From: SIG437 sp045648985
Lineage (GTDB): Bacteria > Bacillota > Clostridia > UBA1381 > UBA9506
Direction: 5' to 3'
DNA length: 64,000 nucleotides
NCBI GenBank assembly: GCA_045648985.1
Contig: JAZROZ010000032.1
Span: 1 to 64,000, forward strand
Shown: piece by piece, positions 8,718-16,687 of the stretch
How positions within the stretch are numbered: the stretch's first letter is position 1
Layout: every line of letters begins with the position of its first letter
The notes under the pieces: model-generated
Databases searched by the model: none
What the model was told of the DNA's origin: nothing
What the model saw: only the letters and a program-made list of their open reading frames with translations
Translations under genes and position numbers: made by a program

Positions 8718-8752
8718 TGTAACAAAAAATAACATTAAGCTTTTTTGTTACA
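8718..8752. repeat. 12-bp inverted repeat upstream of the ATPase promoter
   Basis: TGTAACAAAAAA (8718-8729) and TTTTTTGTTACA (8741-8752) are perfect inverted repeats 11 bases apart, ending 15 bases upstream of the -35 box. It could be a weak terminator isolating the promoter or a binding site for a dimeric regulator. Confidence 0.55.
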
Positions 8753-8791
8753 TTTATATTTTATTCTTTTTGAGTTGCTTTATGCAAATAA

Positions 8792-8823
8792 AAAACACCG
8801 AGGGGCCGAATCCTTGGTGTTTT
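8792..8823 (-). terminator. Terminator downstream of the broken spoIIID
   Basis: AAAACACCGAGG (8792-8803) pairs with CCTTGGTGTTTT (8812-8823) over 12 bp with one G-T wobble and an 8-base loop; the minus-strand transcript continues into TTTTTATTT. It ends transcripts entering from the spoIIID remnant. Confidence 0.75.
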
Positions 8824-8830
8824 GCTATCA

Positions 8831-8882
8831 TTACGCCACTTCGATATAAAAAGTTTCTATGTTACTCTCACTGTATGTACTG
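8831..8882 (-). repeat. 52-bp direct repeat, copy B, fused to spoIIID
   Basis: This is the partner of 6206-6257 in the same orientation. Its nonamer CAGTACATA (8874-8882, minus reading) overlaps spoIIID codons for T-V-H, after which all similarity to spoIIID stops. The sequence therefore marks one end of an inserted element. Confidence 0.85.
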
Positions 8883-8988
8883 TTGATTTTGAAATATTGA
8901 ACTGCTTTGCAGCTTTTCTGACGGTAGATTTACTTTGAAGAATAAATGAGGCAAGTTCTAAAACACGTTCTTCTATATAGTCCTTCAT
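8857..8988 (-). pseudogene. spoIIID: spoIIID, N-terminal half only
   Basis: Forty-three codons read MKDYIEERVLELASFILQ ... KSTVRKAAKQFNISKSTVH, unmistakably the start and helix-turn-helix of the mother-cell sporulation regulator SpoIIID (normally ~80-95 residues). After STVH the frame enters the 52-bp repeat, adds TVRVT and stops, so the second recognition region and basic tail are lost. The native AAAGGAG site and a sigma-E-like promoter remain. Loss of SpoIIID normally blocks late mother-cell expression. Either the strain is asporogenous, another copy exists, or the gene is rebuilt by excision of the inserted DNA, as for the sigK skin element. The C-terminal half is not in the window. Confidence 0.88.
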
Positions 8989-9018
8989 TTTACAAATCTC
9001 CTTTTTATATAATGATAC

Positions 9019-9048
9019 ATTATATGTTTAGGAAAGATTTTTTATGAA
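9019..9048 (-). promoter_or_regulatory. Sigma-E-like promoter of spoIIID
   Basis: On the minus strand TTCATAAA (9041-9048) and CATATAAT (9019-9026) are 14 bases apart, close to the sigma-E consensus (GTCATATT, CATACAMT). spoIIID is sigma-E dependent in model spore formers, so position and sequence agree. Confidence 0.45.
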
Positions 9049-9111
9049 GAAGATTTACACAAAAGCTTAATATTCAGGGCTACTGTTAAAATACTAAAAC
9101 TTTATAATTCT

Positions 9112-10752
9112 TTAATCAACAAGGTTAAACTTATATGATCCGCTTGATGTGCCAGTAATTTTTTCTTCCAAATGATATTCTGTTTCTAAATTGTAATGTT
9201 CTTTTAGAAAAATATGAATTCTCTCCAACAGAGTCTCCTCGGCGGTAATTACTCTTACTCTTTCATCAAGAACGGCCTTAAAAGAACAATCTTGATATTC
9301 TGTAAGTCCTAATTGGTCAAGTTGATCATACCAAAAATATGAATATACATACCAATCACCAAAGATATTACAAAGCTGTGTATGGTTTTTTTCAGAGGAT
9401 TTGAGTGACAAAAATTGTGGAGCAAATGATGTATTAGCCTTTTCATCTGTGATATATATAGTGTCTTGATGATGTCTAACATACTCCACAACTTTTTTAG
9501 GTTCCTCTAAAGTTGCATTTATTCTATTGATATTAAAAACATTATATGCATTGATTCCTACAAACATGATAGCAATCAAGATCAATCCTGCATTTCTCAA
9601 TCGATGGTCAGGTTTAATATTTTTTGTAAGTTCCTGCATTCCAATATAAGATAACATTATAATTCCGGACATTGTTATTGGCAGAACCACTCTCATAGGC
9701 GCTCTTTTTCGAATAAATAAATATAATATTGCTACAAATATAAAAAGTGAAAAGAAAAATATTTCCTTTCTTCTGTTTTTAAAAAATATAAAAGACAGCA
9801 ACGCTATAGAAAAATATGCAAACAATACCAAAACACAATGCGATTCTATGTCAAACTCTAAAATATTAAATGTGTATTTTTCTGAAAATGTTTGCATTTG
9901 TACCATTTTCTCCATGTTTTCATTAGAAAAAATGTTTCTGTCTGCATACTCGAAGCTTCTATACATATTTAAATCATTTCGGGTAATCCCAATAGCTTCA
10001 AGAGCTTCCTTATTTTTTTCATAATCAATTTTTGGGGAGTCAGTAAGTTTAGATCTGTATTCAGCAAATTGATTATAGTATGTATCTTCAGGAATATTAT
10101 TTTTATATACTTTACGCGCACCAACTACACCATAGTGTGCAACAAAACATATACTCATAATAGCAATAATAACCCAAATTGAGTTTCGTTTTTTGAGGGC
10201 AGAAAAAAAGTAGATTGGTAAAAACATTGGAAATATACACATAAATGTACTGCCTGATCTCATCCCAAACCCGATACAAAATAATACAAATGAAAATATA
10301 ATGTGTTTTATTGAATATTTATCAATTTTTTTCACATGTTCAAGCGACCATAAAATGGCAGCTGATGAACATATAAAAGGCATAACAGTAAAAGTAATAA
10401 AATAATAGGTTACAGCCTGTAAAACCGCAAGTACACCAACAAAAAACATCTTATTCGAATAATTCTGTGTAATTTTATACATTGGAATGAACGCTATATT
10501 CACTATGGAAATATACAACACGGCAAACCAATTCACACTAGGAATCAAATGATTTAAAAATTTAAGAATATATCCATAAATCACATTAATGAACACCAAA
10601 AATTCACTATGGCTGTTTGTTCTAAAACTGTTAGCTATTTGCATCATAAAGCAATCATCAATCGTAGCAAAAGTTAATTTTTGCATCAACATAATAACAG
10701 TAATTGCCAATGGAACAATTATATAGTAATAATTTTTAATAATTTTCGCCAT
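9112..10752 (-). CDS. Polytopic membrane protein, GT-C-like, end of glycan operon
   Basis: A 546-residue protein with about 11-12 hydrophobic segments, one long loop after segment ~8 (YKNNIPEDTYYNQF ... SEKYTFNILEF) and a soluble C-terminal domain of ~130 residues. An acidic pair (TIDDCFMMQ) sits just after the first membrane segment, as in GT-C glycosyltransferases that use polyprenyl-phosphate sugars. The length and topology fit such enzymes but no family-specific motif is certain. It overlaps the rmlB 3' end by 17 bases, so it belongs to the glycan operon. A role in transferring a sugar at the outer face of the membrane is inferred. It could also be a polymerase-like or unrelated DUF membrane protein. 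Confidence 0.6.
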   Translation of the reverse strand: MAKIIKNYYYIIVPLAITVIMLMQKLTFATIDDCFMMQIANSFRTNSHSEFLVFINVIYGYILKFLNHLIPSVNWFAVLYISIVNIAFIPMYKITQNYSNKMFFVGVLAVLQAVTYYFITFTVMPFICSSAAILWSLEHVKKIDKYSIKHIIFSFVLFCIGFGMRSGSTFMCIFPMFLPIYFFSALKKRNSIWVIIAIMSICFVAHYGVVGARKVYKNNIPEDTYYNQFAEYRSKLTDSPKIDYEKNKEALEAIGITRNDLNMYRSFEYADRNIFSNENMEKMVQMQTFSEKYTFNILEFDIESHCVLVLFAYFSIALLSFIFFKNRRKEIFFFSLFIFVAILYLFIRKRAPMRVVLPITMSGIIMLSYIGMQELTKNIKPDHRLRNAGLILIAIMFVGINAYNVFNINRINATLEEPKKVVEYVRHHQDTIYITDEKANTSFAPQFLSLKSSEKNHTQLCNIFGDWYVYSYFWYDQLDQLGLTEYQDCSFKAVLDERVRVITAEETLLERIHIFLKEHYNLETEYHLEEKITGTSSGSYKFNLVD

Positions 10753-11776
10753 ACTTTATATCCTCACAATACATTTTTTTATAATAGTTTTGATACTCTC
10801 CATTTATTATGTTCTGCCACCATTCCTTATTTTCAAGATACCATCTGATAGTTTTCTTTATACCATCTTCAAATTTTGTTTTAGGTAGCCAACCTAATTC
10901 GTTACTAATTTTTGTCGGGTCGATTGCATATCTTAAATCATGACCTTTTCTATCGGTTACGTATGTGATTAAAGAATATGGCTTATCTAAAGCGTCTAAC
11001 AGAATCTTTACAATTTCAATATTTGATTTTTCATTGTGACCACCGACATTATAAACCTCGCCTACTTTACCAAAGTGGATAATCCGGTCTATTGCCTCAC
11101 AATGATCTTCAACATATAACCAGTCACGAACGTTTTTTCCATCACCATATACAGGCAGTTGCTTATCGGCTAATGCATTTGCAATAATTAAAGGTATCAA
11201 TTTTTCTGGAAAATGATATGGCCCGTAGTTATTGGAACAACGGGATATAGTCACTGGAAGTCCATATGTCCTATAATAAGCTAAAACGAGTAAATCTGCA
11301 GAGGCTTTACTTGCGCTATATGGGCTCGATGTATGTATCGGTGTTTCTTCCGTAAAAAATAGTTCAGGTCTGTCTAAAGGCAAGTCTCCGTATACTTCAT
11401 CAGTAGATACCTGATGATATCTTTTTATACCATATTTACGGCAAGAATCCATCAGCACTTGAGTTCCTAGTATATTCGTTTTTAAAAAAATGCCAGGATC
11501 ATTTATTGAGCGGTCAACATGGCTTTCTGCCGCAAAATTAACAACAATATCAGGTTTTTCATTCATAAACAAACCATCTACAAATTGACTGTCAGATATG
11601 TCGCCCTTATAAAACTTAAAATTTCCATTGTCCATTATAGACTTTAATGTTTCAAGATTTCCCGCATAAGTGAGTTTATCAAGACAAACTATCTTATATT
11701 CAGGATATTTTTTTAACATATAAAATATAAAATTGCTACCAATGAATCCTGCTCCGCCAGTAATTAAAACCTTCAT
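10736..11776 (-). CDS. rmlB: dTDP-glucose 4,6-dehydratase
   Basis: An extended short-chain dehydrogenase, 346 residues, that converts dTDP-glucose to dTDP-4-keto-6-deoxyglucose in the cytoplasm. Visible are the NAD motif ITGGAGFIGSNF at 5-16, FAAESHVDRSI, STDEVYGDLP with the catalytic T-D-E, and YSASKASADLLV with the catalytic Y-x3-K. AGGAG precedes ATG. It follows rmlA by 13 bases. No rmlC or rmlD is in the window, whereas a WecE-type aminotransferase is encoded at 20.8-21.9 kb. The keto sugar is thus more likely aminated to a 4-amino-4,6-dideoxyhexose than converted to rhamnose. Confidence 0.95.
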   Translation of the reverse strand: MKVLITGGAGFIGSNFIFYMLKKYPEYKIVCLDKLTYAGNLETLKSIMDNGNFKFYKGDISDSQFVDGLFMNEKPDIVVNFAAESHVDRSINDPGIFLKTNILGTQVLMDSCRKYGIKRYHQVSTDEVYGDLPLDRPELFFTEETPIHTSSPYSASKASADLLVLAYYRTYGLPVTISRCSNNYGPYHFPEKLIPLIIANALADKQLPVYGDGKNVRDWLYVEDHCEAIDRIIHFGKVGEVYNVGGHNEKSNIEIVKILLDALDKPYSLITYVTDRKGHDLRYAIDPTKISNELGWLPKTKFEDGIKKTIRWYLENKEWWQNIINGEYQNYYKKMYCEDIKYGENY

Positions 11777-11789
11777 AACTTTTCTCCTA

Positions 11790-12659
11790 TTATTTCAGCA
11801 ATGACAATATATATTGTCCGTAATCGGTGGTTTTCAATTCTTCACCAATTTTTCTAAGCTGTTCATCATTTATAAAAGATTTACGCCATGCGATTTCCTC
11901 TATACACGAAACATAAAAACCTTGCATATCTTGAATGGTTTGCACAAATTCGCTTGCTTTAATCATACCCTTTGGCGTTCCCGTATCAAGCCATGCCATT
12001 CCTCTGCCCATTTCAATAACCTTAAGCTTGTTTTTCTTAAGATATTCATTGTTTATAGAAGTGATTTCATACTCACCTCGAGCTGAAGGCTTTATGTTTT
12101 CTGCTATTTCAACTACTTCATTATTATAAAAATATAGTCCGGGAACTGCATATTTTGACTTAGGATTTTCAGGTTTTTCCTCAATTGAAACAGCTTTATG
12201 GTTTTCATCAAATTCCACCACACCAAAAGCTCTTGGATCTTTTACAGGGTAACCAAATATAGCGGCACCCATTTCGTTACATCCTTTTATCCCATCCTTT
12301 AAGATTTTTGAAAATGCCTGACCATAAAATATGTTGTCTCCTAATATCAAACACACGCTATCATCTTGGATAAACTCTTTTCCCAGAATAAATGCCTGAG
12401 CTAAACCTTTAGGTTCAGGCTGAACTGCATACTCTAGCCTGATTCCGATTCTGCTTCCGTCTCCAAACAGCCGTTCGTACATATCAATATCATCAGGTGT
12501 TGATATAATCAAAACCTCATTTATCCCAGCAAGAAGAAGTGCCGATAACGGATAATAAATCATTGGCTTATCGTAAATCGGCAAAAGTTGCTTTGAAACA
12601 ACCTTTGTCATAGGATAAAGTCTTGTTCCTTTGCCTCCGGCAAGAATAATACCTTTCAT
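11790..12659 (-). CDS. rmlA: Glucose-1-phosphate thymidylyltransferase
   Basis: A nucleotidyltransferase of 289 residues making dTDP-glucose from dTTP and glucose-1-phosphate. It opens MKGIILAGGKGTRLYPMTK (the G-x-G-T-R-L nucleotide loop) and carries YYPLSALLLAGI, LGDNIFYG, EEKPENPKS and AWLDTGTP, all typical of RmlA. The start at 12659 is chosen because AAGGAGTGA lies at the right distance; a GTG nine bases upstream overlaps that site. It is followed immediately by rmlB. The gene lies downstream of an aminotransferase relic that once sat between it and the ATP-grasp gene. Confidence 0.95.
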   Translation of the reverse strand: MKGIILAGGKGTRLYPMTKVVSKQLLPIYDKPMIYYPLSALLLAGINEVLIISTPDDIDMYERLFGDGSRIGIRLEYAVQPEPKGLAQAFILGKEFIQDDSVCLILGDNIFYGQAFSKILKDGIKGCNEMGAAIFGYPVKDPRAFGVVEFDENHKAVSIEEKPENPKSKYAVPGLYFYNNEVVEIAENIKPSARGEYEITSINNEYLKKNKLKVIEMGRGMAWLDTGTPKGMIKASEFVQTIQDMQGFYVSCIEEIAWRKSFINDEQLRKIGEELKTTDYGQYILSLLK

Positions 12660-12754
12660 ATCTGTCACTCCTTGTTATATATTATTAAATCACTTCTTTA
12701 AAGTTGGGATATTGCCTATTAAAAGATATCTTTTACGGATTTTATTATATATGC

Positions 12755-13041
12755 AACTTCTCCTCTCATAAATTGGCTTCTGTCAATTCCTTTTGTGCTT
12801 TTTTGAAAGGGCCAGTATCTTTTACAAGTACAACACTGCCCTCGTCCATGGAATAATTCTTTGTTCATGAAAACTGTAGCAACCCATATCACCAATTGTT
12901 CCTGCCGGCCGATTTTTTTGTAATACGAACCAACCGCTTATGTGTAAATTTACCGTCGCCGCATAGCTTAAGATTTGATAAGGCCTGAGATATATAATTC
13001 TTCTCAGGCTCTTATATTTTTTGTTTATTAAACGGAATCAT
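12755..13041 (-). pseudogene. Decayed DegT/WecE-like aminotransferase
   Basis: A relic of a gene paralogous to 20781-21911. From ATG at 13041 it reads MIPFNK, then QALSNLKLCGDGKFTH matches residues ~18-33 of the intact gene. After a large internal deletion it continues with AGTIGDMGCYSFHE, DEGSVVLVKD, and RSQFMRGEV, but in shifted frames with several stops, and the region around the PLP lysine is damaged. It keeps less than a third of the original length. It lies between an ATP-grasp gene and rmlA, exactly where an amino-sugar aminotransferase would be expected in a working operon. The gap 12660-13074 holds nothing else. Confidence 0.85.
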
Positions 13042-13074
13042 AAATTGACATCTTTTAAGCGTTTTTTGATTGAT

Positions 13075-14169
13075 TTAGTCGGCAAGTATATAGTATCCCC
13101 ATCGTGATGAGCTATCAATAACAGAATTGCTTTTCTGTATGTCGCTGGTATAATAGATTCTTTCCGGTGTTTCAGACTTAATCTTGTTCAGCTTTGATAA
13201 ATCTTCGTTGTTAAAGATAAAGCATATCTCAGCTCTGTGCCGAGCTTGGTTTTTTGTAAAATCAGGGGCTTTTCCGCATGCAACATCTATGACCATTTTC
13301 AAGAAATCGTAACCTGTGGATAGCCGCACAAGATCCGAGCCTATACAATCTCCGCCCATTCTTGCACCAATTTCAATTATCCTGATATCTCCGTCATCTG
13401 AAATACGGAATTCTGAGTGACTCGCTCCATTCTTGACTCCCATGGCATTTAAAGCAGAGAAAATCATTTCTTTAGCTTTTCTTTCGGTCTCAGATGACAA
13501 ACCAGAAGGCTGTACATGACCGGTTTCTATGAAGTTAGGTTCTCCTGTTGTGTACTTTTTTGTTATGGTAAGAAAATTATGAACACCATTATAAGAGATA
13601 GCCTCAAGGCTATATTCTTCACCGGGTATGTATTCTTCTACAATTGCTTGCTTCTCAAACGAGTCGGTTACCGCACGGTGTATAGCGTCGTCAAGTTCTT
13701 TTTCGTTATAAACTTTTGTAATGCTGCGGCTGCCACTGCGGTCTGTCGGTTTTACGATAAGAGGAAAAGACATCTTTTTGATGTCTTTGTTTATGCAGTC
13801 AGTTCTTGTGAATATTGGACACGGTATGGATGCTTCCATAAAGCATTTTCTCATCTCATACTTGTTCGTGCACCGGTTTATTATTTCTGGCGGGTTAGCA
13901 GTAAGACCAAGCTTGTCCGCAACATAATTCACGGTTATTGATGCCAGGTCGGATGCAACAGAACAAATTCCGTCAGGCATAATTTTTTTACATATAGAAA
14001 GAATTTCGTCCTTTTCCACAATGCTAATGGGATAAAAGAAATCTGCTGTTTTTTCTCCAACATCCCCACATTCCCATGCAAAAACGTAAGTTTCATATCC
14101 CAGCTCTTTTGCTTTAAGAATGAGCTTATTCTGAAAACTATTCGCACCGATAATTACAATTTTTTTCAT
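13075..14169 (-). CDS. ATP-grasp enzyme (carboxylate-amine ligase-like), first of two
   Basis: A 364-residue soluble protein of the ATP-grasp superfamily, resembling the CarB/PurK-type branch. It starts with a Rossmann-like pre-ATP-grasp domain (KKIVIIGANSFQNKLILKAKELGY). The ATP-binding region has FPLIVKPTDRSGSRSI (~140-156) and IVEEYIPGEEYSLEAI, and the metal site is in IRIIEIGARMGGDCIGSD (~280). These enzymes join a carboxylate to an amine or thiol through an acyl-phosphate. Within a glycan operon that makes an amino sugar, ligation of an amino acid to the sugar amine is plausible but unproven. It overlaps the upstream GT2 gene by 4 bases (ATGA). Confidence 0.72.
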   Translation of the reverse strand: MKKIVIIGANSFQNKLILKAKELGYETYVFAWECGDVGEKTADFFYPISIVEKDEILSICKKIMPDGICSVASDLASITVNYVADKLGLTANPPEIINRCTNKYEMRKCFMEASIPCPIFTRTDCINKDIKKMSFPLIVKPTDRSGSRSITKVYNEKELDDAIHRAVTDSFEKQAIVEEYIPGEEYSLEAISYNGVHNFLTITKKYTTGEPNFIETGHVQPSGLSSETERKAKEMIFSALNAMGVKNGASHSEFRISDDGDIRIIEIGARMGGDCIGSDLVRLSTGYDFLKMVIDVACGKAPDFTKNQARHRAEICFIFNNEDLSKLNKIKSETPERIYYTSDIQKSNSVIDSSSRWGYYILAD

Positions 14170-15143
14170 TTTAATATTTCCTCAGTTATGTCTCTTTCTA
14201 AGCTATCATTTTCGTTATCCGGCAAACTAATAACCTCTCTGACACGATACTGTTGAAGGTTGCTGACCGTCATATAAATCCTGCCTATGTACTCGCCGAT
14301 AAGTCCAAGTGCGATAAGAATAATCCCACCAAGGAACAACAACACCGACATTGTTGAGGCATAGCCCGCCGCCATAGCAGGGAACAAAAGCTTTCTTACA
14401 ACAATTATAAAACCTGCCGCAAATCCAAAAAGTGCAAATATTGCTCCCATCCCCATAATGGTGCGGAGCGGAACAATAGAAAAGTTTGTAAATCCGTTCA
14501 GCCAAAGCTTAAGTAATTTCTTTAAAGAATAGTTAGAGTTCCCTTCCATTCGTGCACGGTGTTCCATTTCAATTTCTGTCACCTTTCCCACAAGAGTGTT
14601 CAGGTAGCCCATAGGAGAAGGAAACGGACTATGGTAATCCGCATAGGTATCGATAGCAAAACGACTTAGGGCAAAAAAACTACTGGCATGAATTCCTTTT
14701 GCTCTCGTACCATTTATCTCTGCAATTTTTGCGTTAATTTTACTGGTGAAACGTTTGAAAAAACTATGATTTTTACTCTTAAAATATGCATAAACAACAT
14801 CATATCCCTCTTTAATTTTTTCTACAAGAGGGATAATTCCTGCGGCTGGATGTTGCCCGTCGTCATCCATATAAACAAGCACATCACCCTTCACATAAGG
14901 CAACGCTGCCATTTTTGCGGCTGCTTGCCCGAAGTTGCGCGATAAATTTATACCGGTAATTTTGGAGTCTTGTATGCACAAATCTTTTATAACAGAAAAA
15001 GTATTATCAAACGGATAATCATTTACAAGTATAATCTGATAATCGTATCCTTCTTTTTTCGTAATTTCTGTTTTTATTTCATTTACTACATTTACAATGG
15101 TTTTTTCAGATTTATAGCAAGGAATAGCAACGGAAATGAGCAT
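14166..15143 (-). CDS. GT2 polyprenyl-phosphate glycosyltransferase (GtrB/DPM1-like)
   Basis: A 325-residue membrane-anchored family 2 glycosyltransferase. The N-terminal catalytic domain shows SVAIPCYKSEKTI, ILVNDYPFDNTF, LSRNFGQAAAKMAAL and the metal motif VYMDDDGQHP (~95). Two C-terminal membrane segments follow (about 230-255 and 265-290). This build is that of enzymes that move a sugar from a nucleotide donor to polyprenyl phosphate at the inner membrane face. It lies between two ATP-grasp genes. A 21-codon relic of a very similar gene start lies at 20719-20784 (SIVIPCYKSDLTIKK), so the locus once held two such genes or was duplicated. Confidence 0.82.
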   Translation of the reverse strand: MLISVAIPCYKSEKTIVNVVNEIKTEITKKEGYDYQIILVNDYPFDNTFSVIKDLCIQDSKITGINLSRNFGQAAAKMAALPYVKGDVLVYMDDDGQHPAAGIIPLVEKIKEGYDVVYAYFKSKNHSFFKRFTSKINAKIAEINGTRAKGIHASSFFALSRFAIDTYADYHSPFPSPMGYLNTLVGKVTEIEMEHRARMEGNSNYSLKKLLKLWLNGFTNFSIVPLRTIMGMGAIFALFGFAAGFIIVVRKLLFPAMAAGYASTMSVLLFLGGIILIALGLIGEYIGRIYMTVSNLQQYRVREVISLPDNENDSLERDITEEILK

Positions 15144-15176
15144 GATATCAATACCTCTTTATCTCAAAAAATATTT

Positions 15177-16466
15177 TCAATTAAACTTATTTTCACCGAA
15201 GCTGAGCTTGTTTGTATCAAAGTGTGTAATAAGCATCGGCTCTCCCTCTGTATCATATGCTTGAATAGAGGTTTGTAAATGATTTATTTTCTCTTTCATC
15301 TGTTCTTCGCTGTCGGCAACGATATAAATTCTTACATGAAATTGTGATATTGTTCTGCTTGCTTTTATTGTATCGCCTACTTTATAACGATTTTCAATAT
15401 AAAGCACACCATCGTAATTACGTGCTTCCTCTATACCTTCAATTCTGGCAACAGTGCCTCCTTTAGAAAGCAAGGTAAGCGTGCAACAAGGTTTGTGAAA
15501 TTCAGCTGTATCCGCCTTTTGATCACAGTCTCCCATTTTTCCTGTTAAAGCAAATGCCATCATCATATGTAGGCTGTTTATGCCATTGATATGCTCTGTA
15601 TAGCGATACTGAGCAGTGCCGCCTAAGCGGAAACCCATTTCGAAAAACTTGAATTTGCCGTCCTTATAAAAGCCTTGCATACTAGTAATGCCGTTCCTGA
15701 TACCTAATGCTAACAACATTTTGCGCATATTTGCATCTACTTCTTTGATGTATTGAGGCAGATATTGAGAAGGATATGCATATATTTCAGAAAGCGGAAT
15801 AAAATTTTCTATATCGCCGCGAACATATTTGTCAGCCATGGAACTTAAAGTGGGCTTACCATCTACAAAAGTGTAATATACGCAAATTTCAAATCCGTCG
15901 TCAAACTCTTCAACAGTGACACCGCCAGTGCGACTGCAATTTCTGGCGTACATATATAATTCTTTGAACTGTTCCTGACTTTCACATTTCATAACGCCAT
16001 TACTTCCGCAGCAATCAACGGGCTTTATAACTACAGGATATGTCAATGTTTTTGCCGAAGCATCAAGATCATTTTCGTCTATATTATAATCATTCATGGT
16101 AGGCACGCCGTTTTCGCGACAGGTTTGTTTGAATACACTCTTATTCATTGCGTTATCCCATACGCTTCTGGATGCATAAAAAGGCAATCCTAACTTTTCA
16201 CAAACATCAATGGTACAGGATATTATATCCTCGTTACCACCTACAAATATACCGTCTATATTTTTGCTGCGGACGATTTCCTCAAGTTGTTTGCGGTCAA
16301 GTATGTCGATGACGTAAGACTCATCTGCAATTTCTAAAATTTCTTGACTAAAATAAAGCCCAGCTACAACCAATGTTATACCATGTGCATTTACAAAATT
16401 GTCAATGTCTGGGGCATTGTTTGTCCCGCCCAAAACAAGCAATCGTTTTCCTTTTAAATTATCCAT
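15177..16466 (-). CDS. ATP-grasp enzyme, second of two; first gene of the glycan operon
   Basis: A 429-residue ATP-grasp protein. An N-terminal Rossmann-like domain (RLLVLGGTNNAPDIDNF) precedes the ATP-binding region with YPVVIKPVDCCGSNGVMKC (~140-158) and VEEFDDGFEICVYYTF, and FKFFEMGFRLGGTAQYRY carries the metal-binding residues near 270. The extra C-terminal ~100 residues (CCTLTLLSKGGTVARIEG ...) resemble the closing domain of carboxylase-type ATP-grasp ligases. It differs clearly from the ATP-grasp at 13075, so the operon codes for two different ligations. It is first behind a consensus promoter, although its own ribosome site is weak. The substrate is unknown. Confidence 0.72.
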   Translation of the reverse strand: MDNLKGKRLLVLGGTNNAPDIDNFVNAHGITLVVAGLYFSQEILEIADESYVIDILDRKQLEEIVRSKNIDGIFVGGNEDIISCTIDVCEKLGLPFYASRSVWDNAMNKSVFKQTCRENGVPTMNDYNIDENDLDASAKTLTYPVVIKPVDCCGSNGVMKCESQEQFKELYMYARNCSRTGGVTVEEFDDGFEICVYYTFVDGKPTLSSMADKYVRGDIENFIPLSEIYAYPSQYLPQYIKEVDANMRKMLLALGIRNGITSMQGFYKDGKFKFFEMGFRLGGTAQYRYTEHINGINSLHMMMAFALTGKMGDCDQKADTAEFHKPCCTLTLLSKGGTVARIEGIEEARNYDGVLYIENRYKVGDTIKASRTISQFHVRIYIVADSEEQMKEKINHLQTSIQAYDTEGEPMLITHFDTNKLSFGENKFN

Positions 16467-16504
16467 ATCGCATACCCGTATTTCTATAATTTTACATTTA
16501 TTTA

Positions 16505-16533
16505 ATTATATCATTTGTTACCGAAGTTGTCAA
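16505..16533 (-). promoter_or_regulatory. Sigma-A promoter of the glycan operon
   Basis: TTGACA (16528-16533) and TATAAT (16505-16510) on the minus strand are exactly 17 bases apart, 38 bases before the first ATP-grasp gene. This is a full-consensus promoter. Confidence 0.85.
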
Positions 16534-16687
16534 TTACCCGCAAGACTTATTTCATATACTAATGCTTGTCAACTCGAATGTTTCGTATTTCGATACCTGA
16601 CAGTGCACATCTTCCAAAAATGTATGCACCTGAGTGCTTAGAGATATTCACGTTTGCGTCAATACCTTCATAGGCTTTTTCTCTTTA

